Shown in pieces: positions 10,411 to 24,058 of a stretch of DNA of 64,000 bases. Numbering within the stretch: the stretch's first letter is position 1; each line of letters begins with the position of its first letter. Under the pieces are notes generated by a model. The model was not told the origin of the DNA, made no database searches, and saw nothing but the letters and a program-made list of their open reading frames with translations. The stretch lies in the NCBI GenBank assembly GCA_949318235.1, contig OX439131.1:36412805-36476804 (forward strand), read 5' to 3'. This stretch comes from Ecdyonurus torrentis. Lineage: Eukaryota; Arthropoda; Insecta; Ephemeroptera; Heptageniidae. The position numbers and the translations under genes are program-made.

Positions 10411-11040
10411 CTGTTATATTATTATAATGTTATTTTAACGTAGAAATCAAACTGAAAGAAATACGAGCCTCTTAAGAGCACAAAAATATATATAATATAT
10501 ATATATATATATATTATAAAGCATGATGGGAAAAAAATGAAGCTGTATCGTGTATTTCTATGTTTCCGGTTTTTGTTTTTATTTATTCGTACAGTAAGCC
10601 AAAACAATAGAAATAAATTTTATAATATTGCACAAGTGGCTTTATATTATGCCAAAACAAAGAAAGAAAATCTTAGTTCAAAATATACCATGAAACTATA
10701 ATTTAAAATAATAACACGACTTATTTTTCATATTTCATAGTGTATTACATAAAATTTGATATAAATAGGCTAATCAATAGTAATTAGGATAGTAATTTAC
10801 ATTTTAAATATATATGAAAAAATAAAATGTTATTATTATACATAAAAGAAAACAACATTAATTTTATCTTGAAAAAAAAAAAATAAAAGTATGTATATTA
10901 TGCATATTACACAAAATACATACATAATTTAATAATAAATTTTAAAATACATTAGTAATGGAATTATATTCATAACATTTTAAAAGTAAACAAATTATTT
11001 TTTTTATGTATGTATGTATAAATGTGAGGTTAGATTTAAG
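9245..11040. other. AT-rich spacer with poly(A) tracts
   Basis: No gene is seen. An AATAAA followed by a T run lies near 9405-9422, and a 27 bp A run at 10385-10411. The segment is otherwise extremely A+T-rich with a short AT array near 10490-10514. Confidence 0.5.
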
Positions 11041-11059
11041 TTTAAGATAGTAATATGCC

Positions 11060-11350
11060 ACACCTATAGTAAGTGTTTTTGACGTGACACGTGTGACGGT
11101 GCAAGAGGGATATAGAATACAGTCATACTATAGTACCATATCGATCACAATTGCTATGCGCACTAGTGCACTATACTTGCAGTTATGTCGTACGCTTGCG
11201 CTAAAACCCATGGCCCACCTGTTGGAACATTATACAAGATTTTTGTTCACCACTTCCTAGTTTCTCTCCGTCAGTCAGTCTTTCTTTCGTTGTCTTACTG
11301 AGTGGAACAGTTTTTCAGTGACAAGGGCAAGAGGTCATATATAGAGGTAG
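11060..11350 (+). promoter_or_regulatory. GC-richer island; candidate promoter or first exon
   Basis: This block of about 290 bp stands out from its surroundings by higher G+C, several CpG sites (GACGTGACACGTGTGACGG; GTCGTACGCTTGCGC) and lack of match to any repeat in the window. It contains an initiator-like TCAGTCAGTC at 11271-11280. A splice-donor-like ATAGAG/GTAGGA follows at 11346/11347, about 70 bp later. That arrangement would suit a short non-coding first exon on the plus strand, upstream of the exon candidate at 16652. The donor is sub-optimal and no TATA box is at the right distance. It could equally be an enhancer or an unrecognised repeat. A plus-strand frame of about 70 codons crosses it without any recognisable domain. 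Confidence 0.2.
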
Positions 11351-12416
11351 GACCAGCTTATTAATATTATTTTATTGCAAAATTTCAATAATTTTTACTT
11401 ATATTAATCATATTAAAAACTCAAATTTATTTGTTGTAAAATACATCTTTGAAAATAACTGATTCTCTCTAGTATTACCATAGAGCTAAAAAAGCATAAT
11501 CAAACTAAAAATTAATTATTTATATCATTTAATTATAGTTATTTTTGTTTTTAAATTGCAATAATTCACCATTATATACGACTGTGAAAAAGATTAAATA
11601 TATTACCGCTTAAAACCTCGCACTTTATTTTATATTTTATAATTTTATGACAAAAAAAAAATAATAATAACGCTGAATGTATAAGGTAAAAAAATGTCAT
11701 TACAATTGTGTGGGCATTAAAATTGTTGGTATTTCTTTTGTTCATTCATATTTACATGGAAAATATATTTTACTACACAAAAACATTTTGACAGAAATGT
11801 CACAAACTGGCTTTGCTAAAATTTCAGACCAGTGACAATTTTATAAATAGAAAATGATTCATTATTACAGTAATAGCAGCTAGTAATTTTAAATTATTTT
11901 TAAAATGTTTATTTCAAAGTAAAATATATTTCAAATTATATGATAAAAGTATGTTTAAATAAAAAGATTGCAAAGTATTTAACTATTTAAAATCGCATTA
12001 CTTTAGAAACATGCATTAATTAATTTTTTAAATTGAAATTGAGCTGATGGAATAAAGTTAATTAATGTAATTATTATAAAACTGTGTTTATATTATAAAT
12101 TATAATCATCATTTTACTACGTCATAATCATTATTTATATTATGTAAAAAAAAAAGGTGAGAAGCGTATTGGATTTAAATTAAAGTTGGTTTATGTAATT
12201 TATATTTTTTTTTCTATTAAAGTAGCTAAATATGCGATAAATATTATTGGTAATGCGATAAGATTAGCAATTAAGCATACAATATGGATAGAAATTACCT
12301 TAAAAATCAATTAATAAGGAACATCTTTTTGTCACAAAAGAATTAAAAGAATAATAACAACAACAATAAGTTTGAAAACAGAAACTATGACTGGTGCTAA
12401 ATATTCATTAATCATG

Positions 12417-12451
<35 letters not shown>

Positions 12452-13732
12452 GCTTTTGTAAAGCTGTACCAAGTATTGTTTCTTTTCCATTAGTTTTTAA
12501 ATCTGCAAAAGCAATTTTTCTTCTATATTTTTTATACCATATATATTTGACATATTAGGGAATGAAAAAAAAAAATATTGCAGCTATATTAAAGATAAAA
12601 AATTTGATATCAACCAAGCAGAAATTACTATAAAAAATGATAGATTTTGAAAGTCGGCAACCTGGTTCTGTTTTATATGATTTAATCTCATTGTATTATT
12701 GTAAATCAATATAAAATAAAATCAATCACAAAAAAAAAAAAAAAAAAAAACTTTCAAATATTTATAAAATAAAATGATATCGAAATTTGCTGATGCATGC
12801 TGATGATGATGAAAAGGTTTATTTTAACATTATCATGTTATTAGTAGATAAAATAATCTGAATTACTTTGACCTTTACGTAAACGTCAATATATTAAAAC
12901 ACGTAATGTGTGGGTGTGATTTTAATTGCTTTTTTTTTCTTCTAATTGCTAATATATAATAAAATATTTAAAAGCTAATATTTTGAGAATATCTAATCAA
13001 ATAAATTTACATGCAAATCAGTTTTGTGGTATATATAACGGTATATTATGTGGTCAGAATGTGTTAAACAAATCCTATAACGGAAGATATAAATAAATAG
13101 TCAATTTATACTGTAAACCATGCATTTAATTGAAAGTACATTGAACGAAGTAAATTATACGTTGAGAAAAAAATACAACTTTAGAATGCAAAGTGAATTA
13201 AGTTTAAAACTATATATTAAAGGGCACGATAAAAAAGTTGCATTTTCACGGAAAAAAATTACTACTAATGGCAGTACATGAACCTGTATTTTGCAATAGG
13301 TACCCTTGAATTTTGAACAGGTAGTTATAAAACTACAATACGACTCAATCTAAGTGAGTCACACCTTTATTGTTGCACAGTGCACCTGCATTAGGTATTA
13401 TTGTAGTATAATAATACCTGTTTTCTAGGTTACATGTCTACCTATTATATTGTAAGTATTAATTTTTTGGCGTGTACTCCTTTTTTTTTTAAAAAGCAAC
13501 ACGTGATTAGGAAAACGCAATGTTACAATATTTTTTGAAGCCAATTATATATTATTAATTGAAACGTCTGATTTATTTTAATATTGATTTGCAAAGAATT
13601 GAAATGATGCCACATTAGGGATGTCGTGTTTAGAGTTATATTACTTGATCTTTAACTCAGTTTCAGGTTTCTTTGAAAAAGTTCAGTATGATAGAGACCC
13701 AGCTATTGGCATGTTAATGGATTTAAGGCGGG
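11351..13732. other. AT-rich spacer
   Basis: No gene is seen. It holds long T and A homopolymers near 12420-12449 and 12730-12750. At about 13395-13423 there is a small hairpin (AGGTATTATT, 7 nt loop, AATAATACCT) inside a slightly GC-richer stretch at 13300-13440. Confidence 0.5.
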
Positions 13733-13822
13733 AAATCAGCTACTGCGGGACTTCATCCAAAAAAGTAAAAGAAAGGAAAATATAAAAATTTGCAGAGTGA
13801 TAAATTAGAATCTTTAAAATTG

Positions 13823-13863
<41 letters not shown>

Positions 13864-14079
13864 GGGAGGGAGTCATCATACTTAACTTGTGATTTTTTGA
13901 AGTTTTAGTCCCATGGTAATTTCAATAATTATTTTCTCTCTTATCTGGTAGTCACGGGTTCTGAAAATTCTAGCATTGGTACTATTGGTAGCTGTCACTA
14001 TTAACTTTTAAATGACATCATAAAGTTTACAAATTTTCTTTTTAGATTTTGAGATACAAGCCATCTATATACAACCATA
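13733..14079 (+). mobile_element. TTAA-MITE-5 copy 1
   Basis: Begins TTAAGGCGGGAAATCAGCTA and ends near GAGATACAAGCCATCTATAT. It matches, in reverse orientation, the copy at 20146-20475, block for block (GATTTTTTGAA, CAATAATTATTTTCTCTCTT, GTAGCTGT, TAGATTTTGAGATACAAGCC). The left TTAA is intact; the right TTAA, present in the other copy, is mutated. A long A run followed by G10 lies inside. No coding frame is present. Confidence 0.65.
13822..13870 (+). repeat. Poly(A)-poly(G) homopurine tract
   Basis: About 30 A followed by about ten G and GAGGGAG: an uninterrupted purine strand inside TTAA-MITE-5. The other copy of the element lacks the tract, so it arose after insertion. Confidence 0.9.
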
Positions 14080-14385
14080 GAAATGTCGACTCTTGATTGT
14101 TGAAAAATATTAAACTGAGAGCAATTTTGATGAGGCCACCATTGAGTCCAATCCAGTATTCCAGGTATCCAAATGATAAATTTTCAAATCTCTATCTAAA
14201 TTGGTTGAGGAGATAATATTTTTTTTTCAGTTTTCATTAACAAATCAATCTCCCAACAACTTGGTTTGGACCATATATATATATAGAAATAACCAAAAAT
14301 CTTTATAAAAGGTTTATATAAAAACAATAACCTAAATTAAAGAAGAAAAAAATAATTAAAAAAAAAATAAAATGAAAAGTTTGAT

Positions 14386-14729
14386 TTAAAGGAATAGACC
14401 AGAGAAAAGCATATGCATTTATATCACAAAACACTTGATGGGATTTACATAAATAACTTTCGCTTGTCTCAAAACCCAACTGTAGCCCCGTAGCAGTGAT
14501 CAGAAAAGTTCAATTTATGCAACCCACATAACATTTTCATACTAATTTTTGCATGCTTCTGATGTCATAAACATGACTTTTCACGCAAATTGCATACTTT
14601 ACAGTTTTTTCACGCTCTCTCATGGGGCTACGTTAACATTTTGGTAAAAATTGTTAACAGTTTTGAAGATCCCATTTTGTGTTTATTCATTAAAAAGTAC
14701 ATGTTGTTTTATGTGGTCAATGGTTTTAA
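14386..14729 (+). mobile_element. TTAA-MITE-1 copy 2
   Basis: Intact TTAA at both ends (14386-14389 and 14726-14729). It is close to the consensus, though the right end reads TGGTCAATGGTTTTAA and the CRE-like core has decayed to TGATGTCA. An open frame starting inside this copy recurs in the copies at 37.4 kb and 40.0 kb only because the element does. Confidence 0.88.
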
Positions 14730-15239
14730 GATAGAAATTTATGTACACGTACAGAAAATGCAATTATTTTTTTTTCAGTGTTTGATTGAATAAATTATAC
14801 AGATAAATTAAAGAATGACGTATATGTTATTACAGCGGGCGGACGTCACGTTTGTCAATAAAATATGGACATGTGAACACGCAATTCACTTGTAGAAATA
14901 TAATAAATTTTACTAATAGTTAAATTATCATAATAAATTTCTTAAAATAATTTTTTTATTTCTAAAACTACCTCATTTTAATCTTTAGATTAAATATTTA
15001 AAATATATATTATTATTATTTTACTATTATATATTAAAGTTTATTGTTATCAAATTTGTAAGTTACTTTTAGAAATAGTATAAAATATATCGATAATAAT
15101 TTTCTTCTTTATCTGATTATATGCTTTGAAACTATAATTTTCTCTACTTAAAAGACACTTAATAATTTTTTTTTATAAAAATTTGTAATATTTTTATTAT
15201 ATCGAGATAATAGATAATGTTATATTTTTATCAACGCAA

Positions 15240-15323
<84 letters not shown>

Positions 15324-15363
15324 TTTTTTCTTTTTTTTTTCCAACCTCTCTATCACTTTAATA
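14730..15363. other. AT-rich spacer with (CT)n
   Basis: Only the (CT)n array at 15242-15319 stands out. No gene is seen. Confidence 0.55.
15242..15319. repeat. (CT)n microsatellite
   Basis: About 39 perfect CT units followed by a T-rich run, directly upstream of TTAA-MITE-1 copy 3. Confidence 0.98.
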
Positions 15364-15700
15364 TTAAAGGAATAGACCACAAGAAAACATAAGCATTCAT
15401 ATCACAAAACACGTGATGGGAATTATATAAATAGCTAAGTTTGTCTCAAAACCCAAGTGTAGCGCCGTAGCAGTGATAAGAAAATCTGAATTTGTGCAAC
15501 CCGCATAACATTTTTATACTCATTTTTGCCTATTTCCTGGAAACTGGAATTGTCACGCAAATATCATACGTAACAGTATTTCAACGCTTTCATTATGAGG
15601 CAAAATTTAGATTCTAGTAAAAATTATCAAGTTTTGAAGATCTCATTTTTTCTTTAATGATTAAAAAGCACATTTTGTTTCATTTGGCCTATAGCTTTAA
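15364..15700 (+). mobile_element. TTAA-MITE-1 copy 3 (diverged)
   Basis: TTAA is retained at both ends (15364-15367 and 15697-15700). It is more diverged than copy 2: the right end reads TTTGGCCTATAGCTTTAA and the CRE-like core is lost. It is probably an older insertion. Confidence 0.8.
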
Positions 15701-16651
<951 letters not shown>

Positions 16652-16708
16652 GCTTACGCAATAATTGTATACAGATCTTGTGTCATCTCTGAGTATACCC
16701 CCCTTGAG
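16652..16708 (+). CDS. Candidate internal coding exon, 57 nt, gene unknown
   Basis: This is the best gene signal in the window. A strong acceptor (TTATTTTTGTCTTTCTTTCAG, ending 16651) and a consensus donor (GAG/GTGAGTGA, GT at 16709-16710) enclose 57 nt of much higher G+C than the flanks. Of the three plus-strand frames only the one starting at the first base is open, and the length is a multiple of three. That suits a phase-0/0 cassette exon encoding AYAIIVYRSCVISEYTPLE. A branch-point-like TAATCTAA lies about 45 bp upstream. The exon matches no other repeat here. I do not recognise the peptide and cannot assign a family. If real, the neighbouring tens of kilobases are intron of a plus-strand gene, and the exon could be optional because skipping it preserves frame. 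Confidence 0.42.
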
Positions 16709-16848
16709 GTGAGTGAATTATACATTATATATAGATGGTTTAAATTTAAACCAATACTTTTTTAAAGTATTGAACTTTAAGGGGAATATAGAACTAATCA
16801 GAATATAAATATAGGTTTTTATCCTCTTCTTATATTCTGTCCTTTGAA

Positions 16849-16979
<131 letters not shown>

Positions 16980-18204
16980 TCAATATTAGTTTAATCTTTA
17001 TAGTATAGCATATACTTTATTGGCTTTTCTTTCAGTTATTGTGCTTTTTCTTTATACATTTTTCATTCTGCTCAATATAATAGTATTTTTATTATTGAAA
17101 GTATTAATACACATATTAGATGTACTGTAATTTACAATTTACTACATTTATAGAGTAATAATTTATATGATCCAATATTTTTGTCATCTAATCATTATTA
17201 TAAACTAAACTAATACAATTCTTTTTTTTTTTATCCAGTAAAGTATTTTAAAGCTTTATTTTTTTTTAGATGGCTTTAATTTATTTTGCACAACTATATA
17301 GTACATCTGCTCGTTATTATTTGAATAAATTTATATTAATATTGTTAAAAGTTTTAATTAAATTTTTTTAATTATAAAAATAATTAGAATTCTATTTATT
17401 TACACAAAAATACTATATTATTATTATTAGAAATGCGTGTTTAATATACTTAATATAGCTTTTTAATTATTATTTTTTGTATTTGTTTATGTAATGGACA
17501 GCCAAAAATAGAATCTGCGTTAATATGATATGTGTTTACAAATATGATACTGGAAATAAGAAAAATAAATGTAATAATAATAATCCACGGATTGTAGCAA
17601 AAGTAAATGGAAAACATTCCGAAACGAGAACTGCATTGCAACACTGTAATATGACTTTTCCTCTCTTTGATTGGAGCACTCTCACTCTCGTTCTTTATTG
17701 ATGTAATGCAATGTTGCCAAATACGATGTTCCCATAAGTCTAATATAAGGAACTTTTTTCATTTACTTTCAGTACAGACTGAAGAGTTAACTATGGTGGC
17801 TCAGATAAACTTTTCAGTAAAGTTACTATTCATCATCGAATAAATCTCCACTGCAATGTTATTCTGTTGTGCAACAAAGCAACATAGTACTGCAGTAGAT
17901 GATTAATACTGAAGTATTTTAATTTATACTCGTAACTACGCTGTACAGCTTTTTTTTTTTTTTAACTTTAATAAATGTCATTTTTAGAATTTTTACTACT
18001 GTGATAGCGCATTGGTAAATTATAACTGATTCAAAGATTAACTATAGGCTGCAGCTTAATGCAGTGACCAGAATATTAATAATTTTAAATTAATTAGTGC
18101 GGACGAAAAGTGCTGCAATGCGAAAACATTGCATTTTTTTAGTTAATTCATATCCAACACCAATGAACTGAACTCATAACATGAGTTTATATAAATTGCA
18201 GTAA

Positions 18205-18210
<6 letters not shown>

Positions 18211-18297
<87 letters not shown>
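18211..18297. repeat. (AT)n microsatellite
   Basis: About 43 AT units. Confidence 0.97.
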
Positions 18298-18301
<4 letters not shown>

Positions 18302-18486
18302 TATATACACAAAACGTGACTTAAATCGTATTTATAAATGTGAAAACAATATTACTATATAATTTTTGACATAAAAAACTTATTCAAGAAGCTATAATTA
18401 CAATGCGGAAGACTAAAAAAAAAAGTTGGGGGTAATTTTATTGCTTATGTATCTTGAATCAGTGGATATGCAAATTTCTAAGTTTT

Positions 18487-18640
18487 GAGTTCATTAAGGT
18501 TCTTTTTTATTTTTTATTTTTTTTAAGTCTTGAAATGGCGTCACGGTCGGTAACTTTTCCCTATGCCCACAGGTATAAGTTACCGTCCGTGCTGTCATTT
18601 TTCTTTTTTCAAAATAATATTTAAAAATGCTCAATGAACT
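18487..18640. mobile_element. Small palindromic element (CACGGTCGGTAACTT core)
   Basis: A foldback of about 150 bp. The GC-rich core CACGGTCGGTAACTT pairs with AAGTTACCGTCCGTG across a 23 nt loop containing GCCCACAGG. Outer pairing continues through AAATGGCGTC/GCTGTCATTT to AGTTCATTAAG/CTCAATGAACT. The ends and target duplication are not clear. The 73-codon reverse frame here follows from the palindrome. Confidence 0.7.
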
Positions 18641-18664
18641 TAAAAAAAAAATTGGAAATTCAAT

Positions 18665-20003
18665 TATCAATCGCTTCAGGAAAATGTCCTCTTTTAGAAT
18701 AAAATAGTCAGTCATTTTTTTATTTTTTTATTTTTGTTATTATTATTATTTTTTTTTTACTTTTCTTCGTTATTGTTTTTGTAATCATTTCACCGGGTCA
18801 ATCAAGACTCCATTACAAATATAAAATACGAGAGCTGATATTATACTACCTTTAATTCTAGCAAGTATAGGCTTCATTAAATTCTTAATCATTCATTCCA
18901 TATAGTCATTCTATTCATAACATTATAAAGCTAAACATTACACAAATTTCAAAATTAATAATAATAATATACTTATGTTAATTATTCAAACGAGTTAACT
19001 TATGTTAAATTTGGTGTTTGCATGCTTTGCAGACAGCTTATTATTATTATAGCGAAACATGTAAGTGTAATTACATTTTGTATCTTCTTCATAGTATATT
19101 ATACGTACATACTTTTAAATTGCGTGAAATAAGGCGCAAAACAACACAAGTTTATATTATATTATAAGACAGCAACACGCAACATTCCCATGCATGGGTA
19201 AAATATATTCAGTGAAGAATTTCATTTCAAGTGTGTGTGTGGGAAAGAAAACAAATAAGAAAAGAAAAAAAGTTTCATAAAAACGAAATGAGATTTATGT
19301 AACTGCGCATGGCCTAATATTTAGAATGATATATTGCATTGAGTTCTTAATATATTATGTTAAGGAGAACTAGGAAATTTGATGAACATTTATTAGATTA
19401 CGTCGGAAACTTTATATAGTATAATAATATATCGTTCTACAGAAAGGAAATTTAAAATTCAAAATTTATAGCATAATAATAATACTAATAAATAAAATGC
19501 ATTGATTTTTTTTTAACCTATTTTAAATTTTGTCATAATCTAGCATTCATTAAATTAAATTTTAATAAAATTATTACAACACGTAAATTTTAACTTTAAA
19601 AAAAATAATAATTCTTTATGAATTGTAATTAAAAATAAAATTATAATTGTACATTACAATGGTGACATTTTGTGGTCTACATTGCGAATTCATTAAATAA
19701 TTATACTTTGTAATGTAATAATGTTATAAAGATACTAATTAAAATTTATGTGGTGTAACACAATCTTTGTGTGGGCATATTATAGTAAAAAAAAACACAA
19801 CAACAATATAACATACAAAATATCATGAAAAGAAGATGTGCTGTTGATGTATTACTACGCAATAAATCATAAATTTTAGGAATTTATATGGAAATAGAGG
19901 GCAACATGTAAGCCTTAATTGTTGATGATTGTGTTTAATAAACGTTATATATTTTATTATGCAAAAATTTGTAAATTATACAGAATTGTAAATAATAAAT
20001 AAT
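18665..20003. other. AT-rich spacer
   Basis: No gene is seen. At 19026-19071 a weak acceptor (TGCATGCTTTGCAG) and a good donor (CAT/GTAAGTG) enclose 28 nt. The acceptor is poor, so I do not call an exon. Confidence 0.45.
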
Positions 20004-20129
<126 letters not shown>

Positions 20130-20145
20130 TTGTTATTAATATAAA

Positions 20146-20475
20146 TTAAGGGTGTACAGATGGCTTGTATCTCAAAATCTAAAAAACAAAACTTTGAATT
20201 TTTATGATGCCATTTGAAAGTTGATAGTAACAGCTACCTATGATAAATATTTCAAAATCTATCACCATTAGAAAAGAGAGAAAATAATTATTGAGATTAA
20301 CATGTGCTCTTATGGGATTAAAAGTTCAAAAAATCATAATTCAAAATCTAGCATTTCAATTTTTTTAAACTTTTTGAAAAAACCTTATCTTAATGTATCA
20401 ATGTGCAAAATTTCTGATTTTTCTCTCTTTACAATTTTTTAGTCAAATCCTGTAGTAGCTGATTTCCCGCCTTAA
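20146..20475 (-). mobile_element. TTAA-MITE-5 copy 2
   Basis: The complete copy of the family, 330 bp, with TTAA at both ends (20146-20149 and 20472-20475). The plus-strand termini are TTAAGGGTGTACAGATGGC and GCTGATTTCCCGCCTTAA, so the ends share only TTAAGG. Matching blocks to 13733-14079 run in reverse over the whole length. The TTAAGG terminus suggests a piggyBac- or Kolobok-type transposase in trans, which is inference. Confidence 0.75.
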
Positions 20476-22706
20476 CAAATACATTAAGTCTTTAAAAAAA
20501 AAAAATTATTATCAGGATTTTTCTTGGCAATGTAAAATTCATTATTGTTAATAAAATAATATATTTCCAAGCATAAATAAATTTAGATTTAACATTACTT
20601 GTTCGTGGCATGCCTTAATGAAAATTCTTGATTAACTTACATTTATTACAAATTACATTTCTACATTAAAAGTTTTTTTGTTCTTTTTTAGTCCTATACA
20701 AATATTTTTTTTAAAACTTTAGAACAAAAGTTTTTATTTCAGGTAAAGAAAAAATTTCAACTTCAACTGGATAAAAAGTTAATCTATGAAGTAAAAAAAA
20801 AAAGAAAAAAAAAAGTAAATTGAAAAGTAAGAGAAAATTAATGTAAGAGGATAATAAAATACTACAATAAAAGTTGTAGTAAAAAATTAAAAAAAAAAAA
20901 AAAAAATGTGCTGGATATGTTACAAAAAATATAATATAATAATATGCTTTTAGTCTGTTTTTACTATTCTCAAAAGTATTGAAGCGTATATTTTAAATTT
21001 TACTGGCTGCTGAACTAAAATATTTTCTTCATGTGTATTTTACCACAATTTTATATTCAGACGCAAATAGTAAAAGAAGTGCACTAATTATAATATTACC
21101 ATGTATAATAATTACTTTGACGTTATTTTTTTCTTGTTAAAATATAAAAAAAAAATGTAGTTAGAAAAAGACTGTTAACATTATTGTGGGAATTATATTT
21201 TATATTATAGTAAGTGTAGGTAAAACCACATTGACTTTTCTATGCCTTCATGATGATAATATTACAATGCTAATAAATAAACTTATTTGCTTTGTTGGAT
21301 ATTGTAAAGTTAAGTGATATCAAGTACCAAAGACATACAAAGTACTCTTTTGTGGTTACCTCTGTACCACCGCAACACCTGCATGATGTCATAGTAGTAG
21401 AGAATAATATAATGAAAACCGTTTGCTGCCATTTGCATATCATTATAGATATATATTTATATAATTTATGTTTTGCAAACTTATTAAATTTAAAGTTCAC
21501 TATTTTTGGTCCTAACGGACCACTTGCAATAAACAAACTTTTTAAAATAATTAAAAAAATTTCTCAATGCATTTCTTATGAAAAAATCGTTTTCACAATT
21601 AAAACAATTCATTGCAAGTGATCCATTATTACACCAAGATGCGGTAATGTTATAATATGATTTTATTGATGATCGCTTTATGATATTAATATTAGAAGTA
21701 GATGATGATGGACGAAGACAATTGTATAATGTAATATATAACTGCAAGCGTATTGTAGAATTAAGTTAATTATATTTATTAACTTATATATATATATATA
21801 TATATTTATTGATTAATAATTAATTTTAATATAAGATGTAACAATGTAATTGATGGCTTAAGATACAGGCAAGATGTCCTCTCTGTGCTAGTTCGACTCT
21901 CTCTCTCTCTTTATACTCGTGACCTATACCCTATAGTCACGCTTCAGCATACACATTTCTGCAATAATATAATACATGACTAATATGTGCAGCAGTTTTA
22001 TATTGCACGTACAAAATTAAATACATACGTTATTTTTATGCTATAAGTTCACTGCAGTAACTTTTATATGTACATAATATAGCATCATAATTTATACTTT
22101 ATTGTATAGTGATTGTACTATATAAATATAGCATAACAGTTAATATATTTAGCATAATTACTTAATTATTACGCAATTGATATTTTGAAATAACAACCAT
22201 TAATTGTGTTTCGTGTTTATTTATTATTTTTCCTTGTAAGAAAATGCCAAGAGATAAATTTAATTTGACACGTCACTCTCACTTGTCAGTACGTGACATT
22301 ATACATTATAGATGACAAATTCAATATAATATGGAAATATGAAGTTCTAGGTATAATTTACATAGAGTATTTATCATATTGTATGCATATGGTATGAGGT
22401 TAGTTATACAGTTAAATAAGCAAAATAAAACAACGAGTGTTTTTACATTATTTTATGTAATACGATCACCTGATAAACCATACTCTAATTTATTATTGTA
22501 AGTGACTTAAAATTTCCATTGTTATTTCTTTGTTTATAACAAAGACATGCAGATGTTGGAGCTAATATTCATAGTAATAAACAATTATTAATAAATATTT
22601 GTAACATTCGTAAGTTTGTAATTTAACGCCTATTTTACACGGGGAGTTCTAATGAAAGGGTTTGGCTTTCATGTTACACTGTGTTATATAAGCAGTAAAC
22701 TGACAT
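20476..22706. other. AT-rich spacer with chance frames
   Basis: Overlapping frames of 85-109 codons on both strands at 21270-21747 show no domain and overlap each other, so none is called. That stretch contains a small inverted pair, GGACCACTTGCAAT and ATTGCAAGTGATCC, about 85 bp apart (21515-21528 and 21611-21624). A short (AT)n lies at 21787-21805 and a (CT)n near 21896-21910. Confidence 0.45.
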
Positions 22707-22713
22707 TAAAAAG
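22707..22713 (-). terminator. Pol III terminator (T run)
   Basis: A run of five T on the minus strand just downstream of the tRNA-like sequence, as expected for Pol III. Confidence 0.45.
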
Positions 22714-22718
22714 TTATT

Positions 22719-22792
22719 CGGCTCGACCGGGACTCGAACCCGCGGATCTATGATTTCCCAGACCACTGCGTTAACCGGTACGCTACCGAGAC
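22719..22792 (-). tRNA. tRNA-like gene or pseudogene, anticodon GGG (Pro-like)
   Basis: Read on the minus strand this 74 nt folds as a cloverleaf: acceptor GTCTCGG/TCGAGCC (one mismatch, one G-T), D arm GCGT/ACGC, anticodon arm GTGGT/ATCAT with loop CTGGGAA (GGG at 34-36), and T arm with loop TTCGAGT. The A box (TAGCGTACCGG) and B box (GGTTCGAGTCC) are well preserved. A Pol III terminator TTTTT follows within about 10 nt (22708-22712). A mismatch at acceptor position 2 and another in the T stem, plus the rarity of GGG anticodons in eukaryotes, leave it open whether this is a working tRNA, a pseudogene or a SINE head. No SINE body or poly(A) tail is visible next to it. Confidence 0.5.
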
Positions 22793-23999
22793 TCCTTAAC
22801 CCTTCCATTCGTAAGATCATTCATGGTTTCTCTTTGAGTCTCTAAGGACTGATGGAAACACACACACACACACACTCCGATATCTCTTTTAGTTTAATGC
22901 CGAAAGCTATATCCAATATGTGTTAGTTTTTTTTTTATCTCTGTGCTAGCAAGATTTTTGTCAAACTTAGGGACTCTCTTCATTATGGTAAGGCCCTTGA
23001 TGGTTTCTACTACCTTTTCATTTATACCTTCAACCTAACCGTGATTAATTATTTTCCTTAATTTTGCAATTCACAACAAATGAAGTTTTGCAGTATTATA
23101 TAATTAATTTTAAAAGTTTATTAAATTACATTTTACTTTTATTTAGCATAGACACTTTCATATTTATTCAATGCATATAAACTTAAATTAAATTGTACTT
23201 AAATAATTTTACTTATATTTATTTTGTACAAAAGATGCTTCATAGTAATGTTTCCTTTGCCTAATATTTACAAGTCACAATATTGCTGCTGAGATTTCAT
23301 AAAATTATAATAATAAACTCTGCTGTATGTATGTACAAACTTGTGAAGACTTATGATATTTATGTCAACCAAGGATTAAACAACAAAATCTCTATGTAAA
23401 TATTTTTAGTCTAATTTAAACCCTTTGTTAGCACAGAGTTGCCAGTTCTCCTCATTTTGAAATGTTGATGAGAAAAAAAAAGTAGTAAAAATTTAATATT
23501 ATTATGATATATAAACGATACATAAATATTGGTGGTAGAGAATAAAATATAATAATATACTGTATTATAGAGCTATATTAGTAGTATCAATTTGAAAATT
23601 TCGGTCTATATAATTTTATTTTATTTTCATATATTATGTGTTACTCACACTCTTAATCAAATCGTTTTGTATTATAAAAACTGTGAATTACATGATTGCT
23701 AACTATTTAATCTTAATGTCCGCTATTTGCTTTCATTTCTTCAATTACATTCTGTCATTTTAGTAGAAACCTTTTTATTTTCTCATTGTCTGATCCTTAT
23801 TATTTCAGCATTCATGATTTCTCTCTCAATGTCTCTCTTCTTCCTTTCCTCCTTTGTTTGGCTATTTATTGTTTGTTAGTTAATACTTCAAAACTTACAA
23901 AACCACTGCGGTTATATAATCCTTTGAGCAAAAAGTAAATTTGCTATTGCTAATTTTGTAGCCTGTAGAAATATAAAGTAGAGTAAGAGAAAGAAGATG

Positions 24000-24058
<59 letters not shown>

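Noticed and set aside
13395..13423. Hairpin AGGTATTATT-AATAATACCT as a possible microRNA precursor
   Set aside because: Ten perfect base pairs only, and the flanks do not extend the stem to precursor length.
14590..14793. A similar protein-like frame beginning MHTLQFFHALSWGY at 14590, 37304-37489 (minus) and 39996-40178
   Set aside because: The frame recurs because it lies inside TTAA-MITE-1. Other copies carry stops and indels and there is no codon-level conservation, so it is not a gene family.
17773..17816. Possible second exon after TTTACTTTCAG
   Set aside because: In phase with the exon at 16652 it stops after five codons, and the donor GTAAAG is weak.
21270..21747. Three overlapping frames of 85-109 codons on both strands
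   Set aside because: Mutually overlapping, no domain, no splice or poly(A) context; treated as chance.
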